From: CAYFVU01 sp964346645
GTDB lineage: Bacteria > Spirochaetota > Spirochaetia > DSM-16054 > Sediminispirochaetaceae
Length of the DNA stretch: 64,000 bases
Reading direction: 5' to 3'
Assembly: GCA_964346645.1 (NCBI GenBank)
Contig: CAYFVU010000003.1
Coordinates: 1-64,000, forward strand
Both the position numbers and the translations under genes were made by a program. Below are positions 7,992-17,000 of the stretch, in pieces. Under the pieces are notes generated by a model. It was not told the DNA's origin, made no database searches, and worked only from the letters and a program-made list of their open reading frames with translations. Positions within the stretch are counted from its first letter, which is position 1. Each line of letters starts with the position of its first letter.

Positions 7992-8867
7992 TCAGTCTCT
8001 TTCCACATAAGAATCGTGAATTGACTCCGGATCGAGCCCACTCCCCGGCAAAGCGAATTCTCTCAGACACGTAAACTCCGTATCGTCGAAGAAACGCAAA
8101 TCCCGAAGCCGCTCCCGTCCGTCGAATTCTATAAACGATACTCCGCTTACAGTAGTGCTCGCGAGCGGAGCGTAATCCGGGACGATCATATCATTCCTCG
8201 GAAGGAGAATGCCCTTATACCAGGCAAGAGAGAGAACGTACCCCCCGCCCTTTCGGCGCATGCCGACAATCTCGTCGAAAAAGACACCGCCGGGAGTCCC
8301 GAACAGCGATTCCCCGTCCGAACTCTCAGAACCAAGCCTTCGTCCGGCGAGCTCGTCTCGGTATTCTCTCAAGAGCTCAGAAATGTCAGGCGAGTCGAGT
8401 ACCAGCGGGACCGGCAGCTCCCCTACCAATGTAAAGACCTGAACTGATGATGCCGGAAGGAAGGATATATCGGCTTCTCCGCCACCCATTATTAACCCTG
8501 TTTCGATTCGTATCGAATGTATACGCCCTCGAGCTGCTCGTATCGAAACCATTCCCTGCTCCGCCCTCGCCTGTCCATCGCAGGAGAAACGCAGCAAGGC
8601 CGCCGCTCCCTCGAGCTCTCCATCCTCGGGATAGGTAAGACCCGCTTCGGCACTCCAGAGCTCCTCGATCTCGGTATCCTTCGTAGGATTCGAGCGGAGA
8701 AAGACACTCAGTCCCTCCTCGACGAGAGAGACTGAATAGAGCCGACGATTGCGGGGAAGATGCAGAACCGCTCTTTGATTGCAGAGCTCAACTACCTTCC
8801 CGAGCTCACCTCTCCTAAGAACACGTTCCACGAACTCCCCAAGCAACTCCTCGGCTCCGCGCATCAC
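7992..8867 (-). CDS. SnoaL/NTF2-fold protein of unknown function
   Basis: The function of this 291-residue protein is not recognised. It appears to contain two diverged NTF2/SnoaL-type halves: about residues 1-125 (LVEEGLSVFLRSNP, with alternating strands up to GRIHSIRIETGL) and about 150-285 (FFDEIVGMRRKGGGYVLSLAWYKGI, then VSFIEFDGRERLRDLRFF). It starts 5 nt after the stop of the clearer tandem SnoaL protein at 8873-10153; the GAGGAG overlapping that stop can serve as its ribosome site. It is probably translated with it. It is the last gene of an ABC transporter operon, which hints at a role in handling the imported compound. No catalytic residues are proposed. Confidence 0.65.
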   Translation of the reverse strand: MMRGAEELLGEFVERVLRRGELGKVVELCNQRAVLHLPRNRRLYSVSLVEEGLSVFLRSNPTKDTEIEELWSAEAGLTYPEDGELEGAAALLRFSCDGQARAEQGMVSIRAARGRIHSIRIETGLIMGGGEADISFLPASSVQVFTLVGELPVPLVLDSPDISELLREYRDELAGRRLGSESSDGESLFGTPGGVFFDEIVGMRRKGGGYVLSLAWYKGILLPRNDMIVPDYAPLASTTVSGVSFIEFDGRERLRDLRFFDDTEFTCLREFALPGSGLDPESIHDSYVERD

Positions 8868-8872
8868 CTACA

Positions 8873-10153
8873 CTACTCCTCAGTCCCAGCTTTTTCCGCA
8901 GGGGCGGATTTTGCGGCGGTTGTCCTCACGGCGGCCGCCTTTCCGTCGGCATCCTTCCCGGCAGCTGCATTCCCGGCGGATATATTCCCAACAGTTGCTT
9001 TCCCGGCGGCTGCCTCTGCGGCACGCTGCCTACGGCGGGCCCGTTCTATACGCACCATCGTCTCGAGTTCGTTGAAGAGGGTCAGCTCCTCTACGAATTT
9101 CCCGTCCTTGATGACGTGGTTGGTTATGCCCATGATCTCGACCCGCAGGCCGGAGGGCGGGCCGAATACCCCGTTGCCCTTGTGGGTCCCGCGCATCGTC
9201 CAGCGGGTGGAGGAGCGAAAGCCGTCTTTCTCGTTGCCGTTCCAATAGATGTCGTCTATCGAGAGATGGGCGTCGGGAAAGAGGGAGATCCACTGCAGGA
9301 GCTGCTTCTTGAGGGAATCGCGGCCGTAGAGCGTGACGTTCCTGCTGCCGTGGTACCGGTAGTCCTCCCGGTAGTACTCGTCGGCACGGCCGAAGAGGCG
9401 CCAGTTGAAGGTCTCCTCCAGCGCGCGCCGGATAAGCCCCTCCACATCGCTCGGGTCTTCGGGCTTCGGCGGAAGCTCCGGCGGCTCGCCTTCGCCGTGT
9501 ACCCGCTCGATCTGTCCGGGCTCGGCCTGGTAGTCGTCGCAGTAGCCGGATTCGACGAGCTTTCCGACGGTCTCTTCCAGGTCGAAACCGAGCTGCATCA
9601 CCGTGGCGGTGTCGTCGTGGACTACCCACTCCTCTATGATGCGGTTCTTGCGGGTAAAGCAGTTGGCGATGCCGCGTCGGCAGATCTTCCGGCCCGAGGG
9701 AGGCCCGTACATCGTCCAGCCGAGATTGGTTCCCACCGCGGTGCTGGGCATGGAGGTGTCGAAGCCGTCCTTGTCGTTTCCCCGCCACAGCACGTCGTCT
9801 ACGTAGAGCTTGAAGTCGGGAAACGCGTTCTGCGCCGCCGCGGTGGCCGCGACCACGTCGTCGCGCCCGTAGACCAGACCGTGGGGCATGTGGGCAAGCG
9901 ACTTGTGGTGGTAGTGGGTGTAGACCAGCCCCGGATTCTTCTCGTCCCAAATCTTGTAGGTACAGCGCACGATGTAGTCGACGATGTCGGTGTAGTCCTC
10001 GTCGAAGCCTTCCAGGCTCTGTCGCCTGCCGCCTGAAGGCGGTATCATTTCGCTTATGTCGGCCTTGAGGTCGAACTCTATCGGCTCTCCCTTGCCGGCG
10101 CTCTCTTTTCCCTGCTCCTTGGCAGGCTGATTGCTGTTCTGCTTTTCAGCCAT
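8873..10153 (-). CDS. tandem SnoaL-like domain protein with Ala/Gly/Lys-rich tail
   Basis: This 426-residue protein has two SnoaL-like (NTF2-fold) domains. Domain 1 covers about residues 45-200, with FPDFKLYVDDVLWRGNDKDGF and TMYGPPSGRKICRRGI. Domain 2 covers about 230-370, with FPDAHLSIDDIYWNGNEKDGF and GPPSGLRVEIMGIT. The two repeats are clearly similar to each other. The last 50 residues are a low-complexity tail rich in Ala, Gly and Lys with recurring AAAGK-like units. SnoaL-like proteins include polyketide cyclases and ester cyclases; the actual reaction is unknown. The start at 10153 (MAEKQNSN) is supported by AAGGAGCGAAAC directly upstream. The protein follows a sugar-type permease by 134 nt, with a strong hairpin between. 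It is the intact relative of the decayed gene at 1-867. Confidence 0.8.
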   Translation of the reverse strand: MAEKQNSNQPAKEQGKESAGKGEPIEFDLKADISEMIPPSGGRRQSLEGFDEDYTDIVDYIVRCTYKIWDEKNPGLVYTHYHHKSLAHMPHGLVYGRDDVVAATAAAQNAFPDFKLYVDDVLWRGNDKDGFDTSMPSTAVGTNLGWTMYGPPSGRKICRRGIANCFTRKNRIIEEWVVHDDTATVMQLGFDLEETVGKLVESGYCDDYQAEPGQIERVHGEGEPPELPPKPEDPSDVEGLIRRALEETFNWRLFGRADEYYREDYRYHGSRNVTLYGRDSLKKQLLQWISLFPDAHLSIDDIYWNGNEKDGFRSSTRWTMRGTHKGNGVFGPPSGLRVEIMGITNHVIKDGKFVEELTLFNELETMVRIERARRRQRAAEAAAGKATVGNISAGNAAAGKDADGKAAAVRTTAAKSAPAEKAGTEE

Positions 10154-10179
10154 GTTTCGCTCCTTGACTCCATTAGTAT

Positions 10180-10213
10180 ACACGACTTCCCGCGAAAACG
10201 CAGGAAGCCGTGT
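10180..10213 (-). other. intercistronic 15-bp hairpin
   Basis: The arms at 10180-10194 and 10199-10213 enclose a four-base loop. On the minus-strand transcript all 15 positions pair, two of them as G-U. On the plus strand the same positions are A-C mismatches, so the element has evolved to fold in the operon mRNA. There is no T-run after it. It lies between the permease gene and the SnoaL-like genes and may stabilise or process the message. Confidence 0.55.
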
Positions 10214-10287
10214 AGAAAAGTTTTTCGATATGATGTAACGCGCGAATTATCGCGCTTCAGTCGATGCGGCCTGTGCTCGGTCAGTGC

Positions 10288-11292
10288 TCAGCCCTTGACT
10301 GCGCCTCCCGTGAGCCCCTTTACCAGGTGCTTCTGGAACATGAGGATGATGATGATGATAGGTATCGTTGCCGAAACGGCAGCAGCCGCAGCAAGCGTTA
10401 TGTCTCCGGGATCCTCACCTCCGGTAAACTGCGCAATAGCCACCGGGAGGGTCCACTTCGTTTGCGTCAGCACACGCGCAATGAGGAACTCGTTGTAGGC
10501 GAGAAGCAGTGTAAAGAGGGCGGTCGAAATGATTCCCGGCCAGGCCGAGGGTAGTATGACCCTCAAGAATGCCTGCAGCGGACCGAGTCCGTCTATCTTC
10601 GCCTGCTCGTCGAGCTCCTTCGGTATCTCCGCAAAGAAGGCCCTGAGCATCCAGACACTAAAGGGCTGATTCGCCGCCACGAGAACGAGGATCAACATGA
10701 TGTAGGTGTCGTGGAAGCCGGTCAACTGTCCCAGTGAGTAGTAGGGAAGCGCATATGCCATACGCGGAAGCGCCCTGAAGGCGAGCGCGGCAACGAGTAT
10801 TACCACACCGTCTAACTTCGAGAATCTCGCCAACGCGTACCCGGCGAGACTGCTGAAGGACATCGAAATGATGATAACCCCCGTTGTGACAATGACCGAG
10901 TTTACAAAGTAGTTGTAGAACTCTGCCGTATCGACGATTCTCGGTACGATCCAGATGAGGAAAAACAGCATGAGTACAATGAGGAGGTTGTTAGTCCAAT
11001 TAGGAATTGGAATTCGATTGCTGAAGACCGCGAGGAGAATTATGGTCACTATAACCGACAGTACAATGACTCCCAGCATGCTGAGATTCTGGGGAGAGGA
11101 CTCGAGCCAGAGATTTTTGTAGTTCTTGAAAGTCGGACTGAAGAAGAACACAGGGTTTCTCGCAAACGCCAGTCGAAGGGTCTTGAGCGACTGAAGGGCG
11201 GTCCAGAAAAAGGGCATTACACTGTAGGCGAAGAATAGCGCCAGGCCCAACCACATCGCCAATCGTCCGTATGGATTGAGTATTGGTTTCAT
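10288..11292 (-). CDS. sugar ABC transporter permease (MalG type) with two extra membrane helices
   Basis: This inner-membrane subunit belongs to a CUT1-type carbohydrate importer. The EAA loop that contacts the ATPase is clear (EIPKELDEQAKIDGLGPLQAFLRVILP), and the C-terminus LVKGLTGGAVKG is typical of MalG. It is 334 residues long instead of the usual 275-285. The surplus lies between FKNYKNLWLES and FYNYFVNSVIV, where two additional hydrophobic stretches appear (NLSMLGVIVLSVIVTIILLAV and NNLLIVLMLFFLIWIV). These predict an inserted transmembrane hairpin in what is normally a periplasmic loop. AAGGAATAAACA precedes the ATG, 3 nt after the partner permease. Substrate unknown. Confidence 0.88.
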   Translation of the reverse strand: MKPILNPYGRLAMWLGLALFFAYSVMPFFWTALQSLKTLRLAFARNPVFFFSPTFKNYKNLWLESSPQNLSMLGVIVLSVIVTIILLAVFSNRIPIPNWTNNLLIVLMLFFLIWIVPRIVDTAEFYNYFVNSVIVTTGVIIISMSFSSLAGYALARFSKLDGVVILVAALAFRALPRMAYALPYYSLGQLTGFHDTYIMLILVLVAANQPFSVWMLRAFFAEIPKELDEQAKIDGLGPLQAFLRVILPSAWPGIISTALFTLLLAYNEFLIARVLTQTKWTLPVAIAQFTGGEDPGDITLAAAAAVSATIPIIIIILMFQKHLVKGLTGGAVKG

Positions 11293-11295
11293 TGT

Positions 11296-12159
11296 TTATT
11301 CCTTTCCCATCACTTGGAGATATGTTTTCCGCAGCCAGGGGATCAGCACCACCAACACACCTAAGATGGTGAGAACGGCAGTCGCATTGGCCCTGCCTAG
11401 ACGCTGCACCTTCATACCTATCCGAAAGTTGTACATCATCAAGTTCTCCGCATGGTAGATCGGGTTCTGCTCGGTCATGACGAGGATGGTGTCGAACATT
11501 CGGTACATATCCATTATCAGGATCATCGTTGCCATGAGAAGGAGAGGACGCAGGTGCGGGAGCACGACAAAAGCTATCTGCTGCAGCCTATTCGCCCCGT
11601 CTACCTCCGCAGCCTCCAGATGGTCTTGCGGAAGAGTCTGCAGACCCGCGAAAAAGACGACGAGCGGATAGGGTGCCGCATACCAAATCAGCTGAAGGAG
11701 CACGAGGGTACGCACCGATGTGGAATTAAAGACGAAGGGCTGGTTGAATATCTGTTCATAAAACCACGCGTAGAGCCCTCCAATCTCGAAGAGCTGCTTG
11801 TACATCATCGTTCCAACGACGGGCACCACGACAAAGGGCAGCAAAAAACCCGCCATCAGAAGCCCTCTCGTCCAATTGCGCACCTGATCGAGCAGGAGCG
11901 CCATGAGGAAACCTATAAACAGCTGTGCGGGAACGGTTACCACCACGATGAGCAGCGAAAAGCGGAAGGCCTCCCAAAATCTCGGGTCAGATAAAATATA
12001 GATGTAGTTTTTTATTCCGTTAAATTCAGGCGAACTTAAGTTCCTGAAGGTAACGAAATGAAAACTCATGTACACGGCAACCGCGATGGGAAAGACCATG
12101 AGCGTGAGCATGAGAAGGTTGCTCGGTGCGGTAAACCGATAAAATATTTTTCGATTCAT
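11296..12159 (-). CDS. sugar ABC transporter permease (MalF type)
   Basis: This 287-residue inner-membrane permease of a CUT1-type importer has about six transmembrane segments. The first is YRFTAPSNLLMLTLMVFPIA near the N-terminus. The coupling (EAA) loop reads LPQDHLEAAEVDGANRLQQIAFVVLPHL. AGGAGAACTCCGAT precedes the start. It lies between the binding protein gene (102 nt upstream, with a hairpin in the gap) and the long MalG-type permease with which it should pair. No ATPase gene belongs to the operon. Confidence 0.9.
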   Translation of the reverse strand: MNRKIFYRFTAPSNLLMLTLMVFPIAVAVYMSFHFVTFRNLSSPEFNGIKNYIYILSDPRFWEAFRFSLLIVVVTVPAQLFIGFLMALLLDQVRNWTRGLLMAGFLLPFVVVPVVGTMMYKQLFEIGGLYAWFYEQIFNQPFVFNSTSVRTLVLLQLIWYAAPYPLVVFFAGLQTLPQDHLEAAEVDGANRLQQIAFVVLPHLRPLLLMATMILIMDMYRMFDTILVMTEQNPIYHAENLMMYNFRIGMKVQRLGRANATAVLTILGVLVVLIPWLRKTYLQVMGKE

Positions 12160-12199
12160 ATCGGAGTTCTCCTGTTTCTACGCGACCCTAAACGGCGAG

Positions 12200-12230
12200 C
12201 CCTGCATCCGGAACATTACCAGATGCAGGG
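12200..12230 (-). other. stem-loop between binding-protein and permease genes
   Basis: A perfect 9-bp inverted repeat, CCCTGCATC at 12200-12208 and GATGCAGGG at 12222-12230, has a 13-nt loop. No T-run follows on the minus strand. Such hairpins often protect the upstream binding-protein mRNA from 3' decay. The other two ABC operons here have a stem-loop at the same position (21507-21535 and 27850-27876). Confidence 0.6.
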
Positions 12231-12260
12231 AAACACCGTATGCACATCACGCAGTTGTCG

Positions 12261-13610
12261 TTAGTCGATATATCCTTGAGCCTTGGCCTCTTCGTTGAAC
12301 TTCTCTTCGGCCTTCGTCAGAGCCTCTTTCGGACTCAACTCTCCGGTTCCGACGAGGGGCAAATATTCACCGAGGGCGGTACGGGCAAGCGGATTGGCCG
12401 GACTGACCTGGTAGGCCCCGACTCCCTCTGCAATGCTCTCCATTGCCGAAGGCATATAGGGATCGGCTTGCTCACTCTGCACTGCCTTCTGCCTGGTGGG
12501 AATACCGTGTCCGGCAGCCATCTTCTGACTCTCCAGATCGGTTGCTTCCATTATGACCTTGAATATGAGCTCCTTATCCACCTCGGTGGTCTTGGGGATG
12601 CAGTAGAAGTCGTTGTAGGTACTCGCACCTCGGGGTCCGCCCTCTGTCGGTCTCGGGGAAGGGGCAAACTTCAGATCCTCCGGATAGTTCGACTTTTCCG
12701 GATCGAGCATGCCCGCTGCTCGGCTCGCCCAGATATTGGCAAAGGCAAGACGTCCGGTCTGCAGGCCGATCTCGCTGTCGTCGATGCTATAGGACATGCC
12801 GCCGTCGCCCATCGCCTTGTTTGCTACCTCTTTCATCAACTCGAGGGCCTTTACGCCCGCCTCGCTGTTGAAGGCACAGGTGTTGTCGTCGTTTATGTAC
12901 TTGCCGCCGAAGGCACGGAGGAAGTGCAAGAACTCGATCTCCCATGCCCATCCGGCGTGGAGGTTCATGGTGAAGGGTACATTGATGCTGTTCTCGTTTT
13001 CCCGCAGCTTCTGAGAGGCAGAGATAACCTCTTCGTAGGTCTCCGGCACCTCGATACCGTGCTTCTCGAAGAGATCTTCGCGATAGATCAGCTGGAAAGT
13101 GTTGGAGGTGATGGGAATACCCATGACCTGTCCTTCGATAGTAGCAGCCTCCCACATCTGGTCGGGAATGTCCTCGAGGTCGTACTCGTCGCCGTACTTG
13201 TCGATGAGATCGTCGAGGGGCATGAGCCATCCGTTGAATCCCCACTCGTTCATCTGCGAGTTCGAGGCATGTACGATGGCGTAGGGAGACTCCTTTCCTC
13301 CGGAAAGTCCGAGACGTACCTGCTCCTGCGCACTGGCGGAGTCGAGCAGCTGTGTGTTCACCTTAAGATTGTCTACCGAGTTGAACGTCTCGAGCTCATC
13401 CGCGTAGAACTCGGTAATGGGGAATGCCCAGCCGATCATGTCGATGGTGGTTCTCTTCTCGGGAGCCGCGATGGGACCTTCGGCCTCCTTAGCGGTCTCT
13501 TCGGCTTTTTCTCCCCCCGCAGCTTTTTCGGCCTCTTTCTGACAGCCGACGAAAGCGGCCATAGAGACCACGATTACGATCAAAGTGAGAATCGTAAGTA
13601 ATTTTCTCAT
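12261..13610 (-). CDS. extracellular sugar-binding lipoprotein of ABC importer
   Basis: This 449-residue solute-binding protein is of the large carbohydrate type (SBP family 1). A signal peptide with hydrophobic core LLTILTLIVIVVSMAAF is followed by a lipobox-like FVGC, so Cys23 is the likely lipid-modified residue. A Lys/Glu/Ala-rich linker follows. The body shows family features such as MPLDDLIDKYGDEYDLEDIP, MGIPITSNTFQLIYREDLFEKHG and VPETYEEVISASQKLRE. GGAGG precedes the ATG. It is the first gene of an operon with two permeases and two SnoaL-like proteins. The promoter at 13760-13788 has a LacI-type operator just downstream of it. The ligand is unknown. Confidence 0.92.
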   Translation of the reverse strand: MRKLLTILTLIVIVVSMAAFVGCQKEAEKAAGGEKAEETAKEAEGPIAAPEKRTTIDMIGWAFPITEFYADELETFNSVDNLKVNTQLLDSASAQEQVRLGLSGGKESPYAIVHASNSQMNEWGFNGWLMPLDDLIDKYGDEYDLEDIPDQMWEAATIEGQVMGIPITSNTFQLIYREDLFEKHGIEVPETYEEVISASQKLRENENSINVPFTMNLHAGWAWEIEFLHFLRAFGGKYINDDNTCAFNSEAGVKALELMKEVANKAMGDGGMSYSIDDSEIGLQTGRLAFANIWASRAAGMLDPEKSNYPEDLKFAPSPRPTEGGPRGASTYNDFYCIPKTTEVDKELIFKVIMEATDLESQKMAAGHGIPTRQKAVQSEQADPYMPSAMESIAEGVGAYQVSPANPLARTALGEYLPLVGTGELSPKEALTKAEEKFNEEAKAQGYID

Positions 13611-13734
13611 TTCTTCCTCCTTTAGTATTGGACCGTAGATACGGTTCTATATCCAACGGTTAGACGACGTATAGAACATGCTTCATCTAACCGCTAATAT
13701 GCGATGTGAAATGCAATTCATAATACCTCAATAA

Positions 13735-13788
13735 AGAATACGTATGCATGAATATGATGAGTGTATCCCCACTACACCCTGTTGTCAA
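13735..13788 (-). promoter_or_regulatory. binding-protein operon promoter with TACGTA-type LacI operator
   Basis: On the minus strand there is a -35 TTGACA (13783-13788), a 17-nt spacer and a -10 TACACT (13760-13765). About 12 nt downstream of the -10 lies the 14-bp palindrome AGAATACGTATGCA (plus strand, 13735-13748). It matches the operators at 29296, 29559, 38300 and 39725. Binding there would block promoter clearance. This ties the operon to the LacI regulon of the 29-40 kb cluster. Confidence 0.7.
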
Positions 13789-14047
13789 GAAAAAAGTTTG
13801 TACTTTTTTATGACGGATACGCAGTTATTCACGCGTCTAAACTGAGAAAATCATTTTTATTATCATTGGACCGTGTATTCTGAAACACAAAAGGTGCCAT
13901 AAGACAGAGAATATGTTTTATAGATCTATATATATAAGAATACGTATTCAATACTTGATCCATAGAGCTCTTCTGGACTCCTATAAAAAAGGAGCAATAG
14001 TCTGTCCGGCGCTCTAAAAATCCAATGCTCTGTTTTCTATTAGCTCT
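13789..14047. promoter_or_regulatory. AT-rich intergenic region with auxiliary operator
   Basis: Between the binding-protein promoter and the end of the mannosidase gene, no coding region is apparent. It is much more AT-rich than the genes. It holds AGAATACGTATTCA at 13937-13950, whose core GAATACGTATTC is a perfect 12-bp palindrome. This lies about 190 bp upstream of the operator at 13735-13748, a spacing at which LacI tetramers can loop DNA. A short CTCC/GGAG stem with a run of six T lies on the minus strand near 13975-14000 and could end mannosidase transcripts, but it is weak. Confidence 0.55.
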
Positions 14048-17000
14048 CTATTTGCAGCTGAGAATCAATCTGTGGGTCTTTATCTCATACGGACTGTAGC
14101 GAACAGAAAACCTGCGGCTTTCGGCATCCATAGAGACGGGGTTCTCCTCGAGGAGGTCGGTCTCCTCTATGCGCGCAACATCGACCGGCATCATAAATAT
14201 GTTATGGGAATGGGTACCCGTGCTGTCGAAACTCCGCACTACCACCCCATTTCCGTCCTCTGCCTGCTTGACGGTCTCTACAATCAGAGAGGAGGAGTCC
14301 ACATTCAGTATCGAGTGCTTCGGCGGCAGGCTGACTAACTTGGTTTCAGATTTCCGTTCCCTCGATGACGGCGCTTTCGAGCGAGACTGCTCTTCCGTTC
14401 TGCCAGCGTCTTTCTCGGCCGGCACCACTTCGCACATGATGGCCGGTACATTGTATTCGTAGCCCCGTCGGTCTACCTGCGCCTGTCGCCAGGTACCGTA
14501 ATGCGGATACAATGAATAGGATATGCGATGATCGCCCTGATCGCTGCCATCGTCGGGTCGTATCGGACTCCTCAAAAGTGAGAGCCGCAGCACGTTTTCC
14601 TTTGCATCGTAGCCGTACTTGCAATCGTTCAATAGAGCGACTCCGTAGTCCCCCTCGGATATGTCGGCCCACTTGTGTCCCACTACCTCAAACTTCGCCT
14701 GATCCCAGCTCGTGTTTCTGTGGGTATTCCGCTCGATGTGGCCGAAGGGAAGATCGTAGGTGGCGGTCGTCGACCTCACTGCAAGGGGAAAGGCGACCTT
14801 GAGCAGCTTTTGCGTGTTGTGCCACTGGATCTTAGTGGAGAAATCTATCCGCCGGTCCTTCTTGTAGAGCCACATCTCCTGCTCGATGGTCGAGTCGAGC
14901 ACCCACCAGCTGCTGCTGAACACGGCAAAGAGCGGTCCGTTCGAAGCCAACTCCCATCCCCTGCTCAGCTCCACTTGATAGCGATACTCCTCGAAGTGGT
15001 ATGCAATATCCCAGCTGTTGAACTTGTATCCGGGATCATCCTCGAAGACCTGGAATCTGTTTCCACCGCCGGACAGCACCTCACGGTCGAACTCTTTGTC
15101 GAAGATCCGCCTCAGCGTGCCGTCATCCTCTATCTCGATCTGATAAAACTCCGTCTCTATACGCCGGCCGTCGAAGCTTGCGGTCGCCTCCTCTCTGGAA
15201 CGGCCGGTCTGGACACGCGTCACGTCGCCGGAAAACCTTACTCCGACCCATCCCATCGACGGTGCTTCCTCTACCTCGAACCACATACGGCCGCCGTAGT
15301 GCTGAACGGGAAGGCCTGTATCGGACCCGGCCGACACCGCTGCCATACTCTCCCGCCGCTCCCTTACCGACGCGAGGGCTCTGCGCGTCCACGAGAGGGT
15401 ATTAAAGAGGACGGCATCGCATTCTTTCTCCGCCCCGAAATCGATGGAGGCCATGAGTCGATCAATAGCTGCATCGCGGACCTCATTTCCGATGGAGAAG
15501 GCTTTTTCATAGTCACGCTTGATATCCGGCACTCCCTCGGGCCGGTGAGTTCCAGGGAGCGTGTCGTGGAACTGATGCAGGAGCAGCAGCTCCCATCCCT
15601 CGTTCAGTCTCTGCTGTGTCGCCTCTCCGCCGTAGATGTGCGCCATGGCGGAAAGAATCTCCGCATCTCGGTAGAGCAGCTCTCCCTTCCTGTTGAGACG
15701 TTTCAGATCTCCCTTCGATGTGTAGGTACCCCTGTGCGCCTCGAGGTACAGTTCGTCGTCCCAGACGGCCAGCTCCTCGTTCTTCGTTTCGATCCGACGA
15801 AAAAACTCCTCGGCAAACTCGATTTCCGCATTGGGCAGTCCGGGAAAGTTCTCCGAGCGCAGGCTCGCCTCCACCATCTCTCTGGTCGGACCTCCCCCGC
15901 CGTCGGCATACCCGTAGACGAAGAGGTTCTCACCAACCGTCTGTTTCTCCCGAAAGTCCTTCCAGTGTTGCCGCAGATTGTCGGCGCTGTAGGGCTGTCC
16001 GAAGTGGGTAGACGGAAAGTGGGTCAGGACTTCGCTTCCGTCGGGCCCACGCCATCTGAAGGTGTCGTGGGGAAACTCGTTGGTGTCGTTCCATATATTC
16101 ATCTTGACTGTGGAGAAGTACTTCACACCGCTCTTCCTCAGGATCTGCGGAAGGGTGTAGACGAGACCGAAGACGTCGGGCAGCCAGCAGGTCTCGCTCT
16201 CGATACCGAACTCCTCACGAAGGAAGCGCTTGCCGAAGAGTATCTGCCGCACCCAGCTCTCCGGACCCAGCAGATTGCCGTCCGGCTCTACGAACATAGA
16301 GCCGATGATCTCCCAGCGGCCCTCCTTCACCCTCGCACGCAGCTCCTCGAAGACCTCCGGGTACATCTCCTTCAGCTTCTTGTAGAGGTAGGCCTGACTG
16401 TTGCTGAACTTGTACTCGGGATACTCGCGCATGAGGCTGAGCATGTTGGTGACGGTTCTGCAGTTCTTCCTGAAGGTCTCTTTGATCGGCCACAGGTAGA
16501 TGATGTCCAGATGACTGTGTGCACAGATGTTGACCCTTCCGTCGTGCCGATATGCACTGCTGCCGAAGACCTTGTCTCGGAGAACCTCGCGGGCACGGGA
16601 GGCGGCTTCCACCGCCTCTTCGCGGCTTTCGATATGAGGTCCGATTCTCCGGCAGGTCTCCTCGAGGTGGTGGAGGAGAAACGACTCTATCTCCAAGTTG
16701 TCGTCTCTCCGGTAGTAACTCAGGTAGGCATCGAGCACAAAATAGGCGTCGCTGAGAAAAGCTTCGATATTCCTGTCCACCTTGAGCAGCCGTGCCCGTG
16801 CGAAACGGTGAAACTCCCGCTCGTCCCTTCTCCTGTCGTCGTAAGGAAAGTTAATGACGAAAGCCTCGATCTTCAGATCGATCTTCGATTTGCGTAGCAC
16901 ATGTTCACCAATGGGCACGAGACTCCTGTTCCAGTCGAGCCCCTGCCAAGGATAGCCGTCTACGCTCAGCTGAGCCTCTCCTCCGTCGAGAAACACATCT

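Noticed and set aside
14675..16897. A 740-codon plus-strand reading frame inside the alpha-mannosidase gene
   Set aside because: It lies wholly antisense to GH38 catalytic motifs, with no ribosome site or domain, so it is a compositional artefact.
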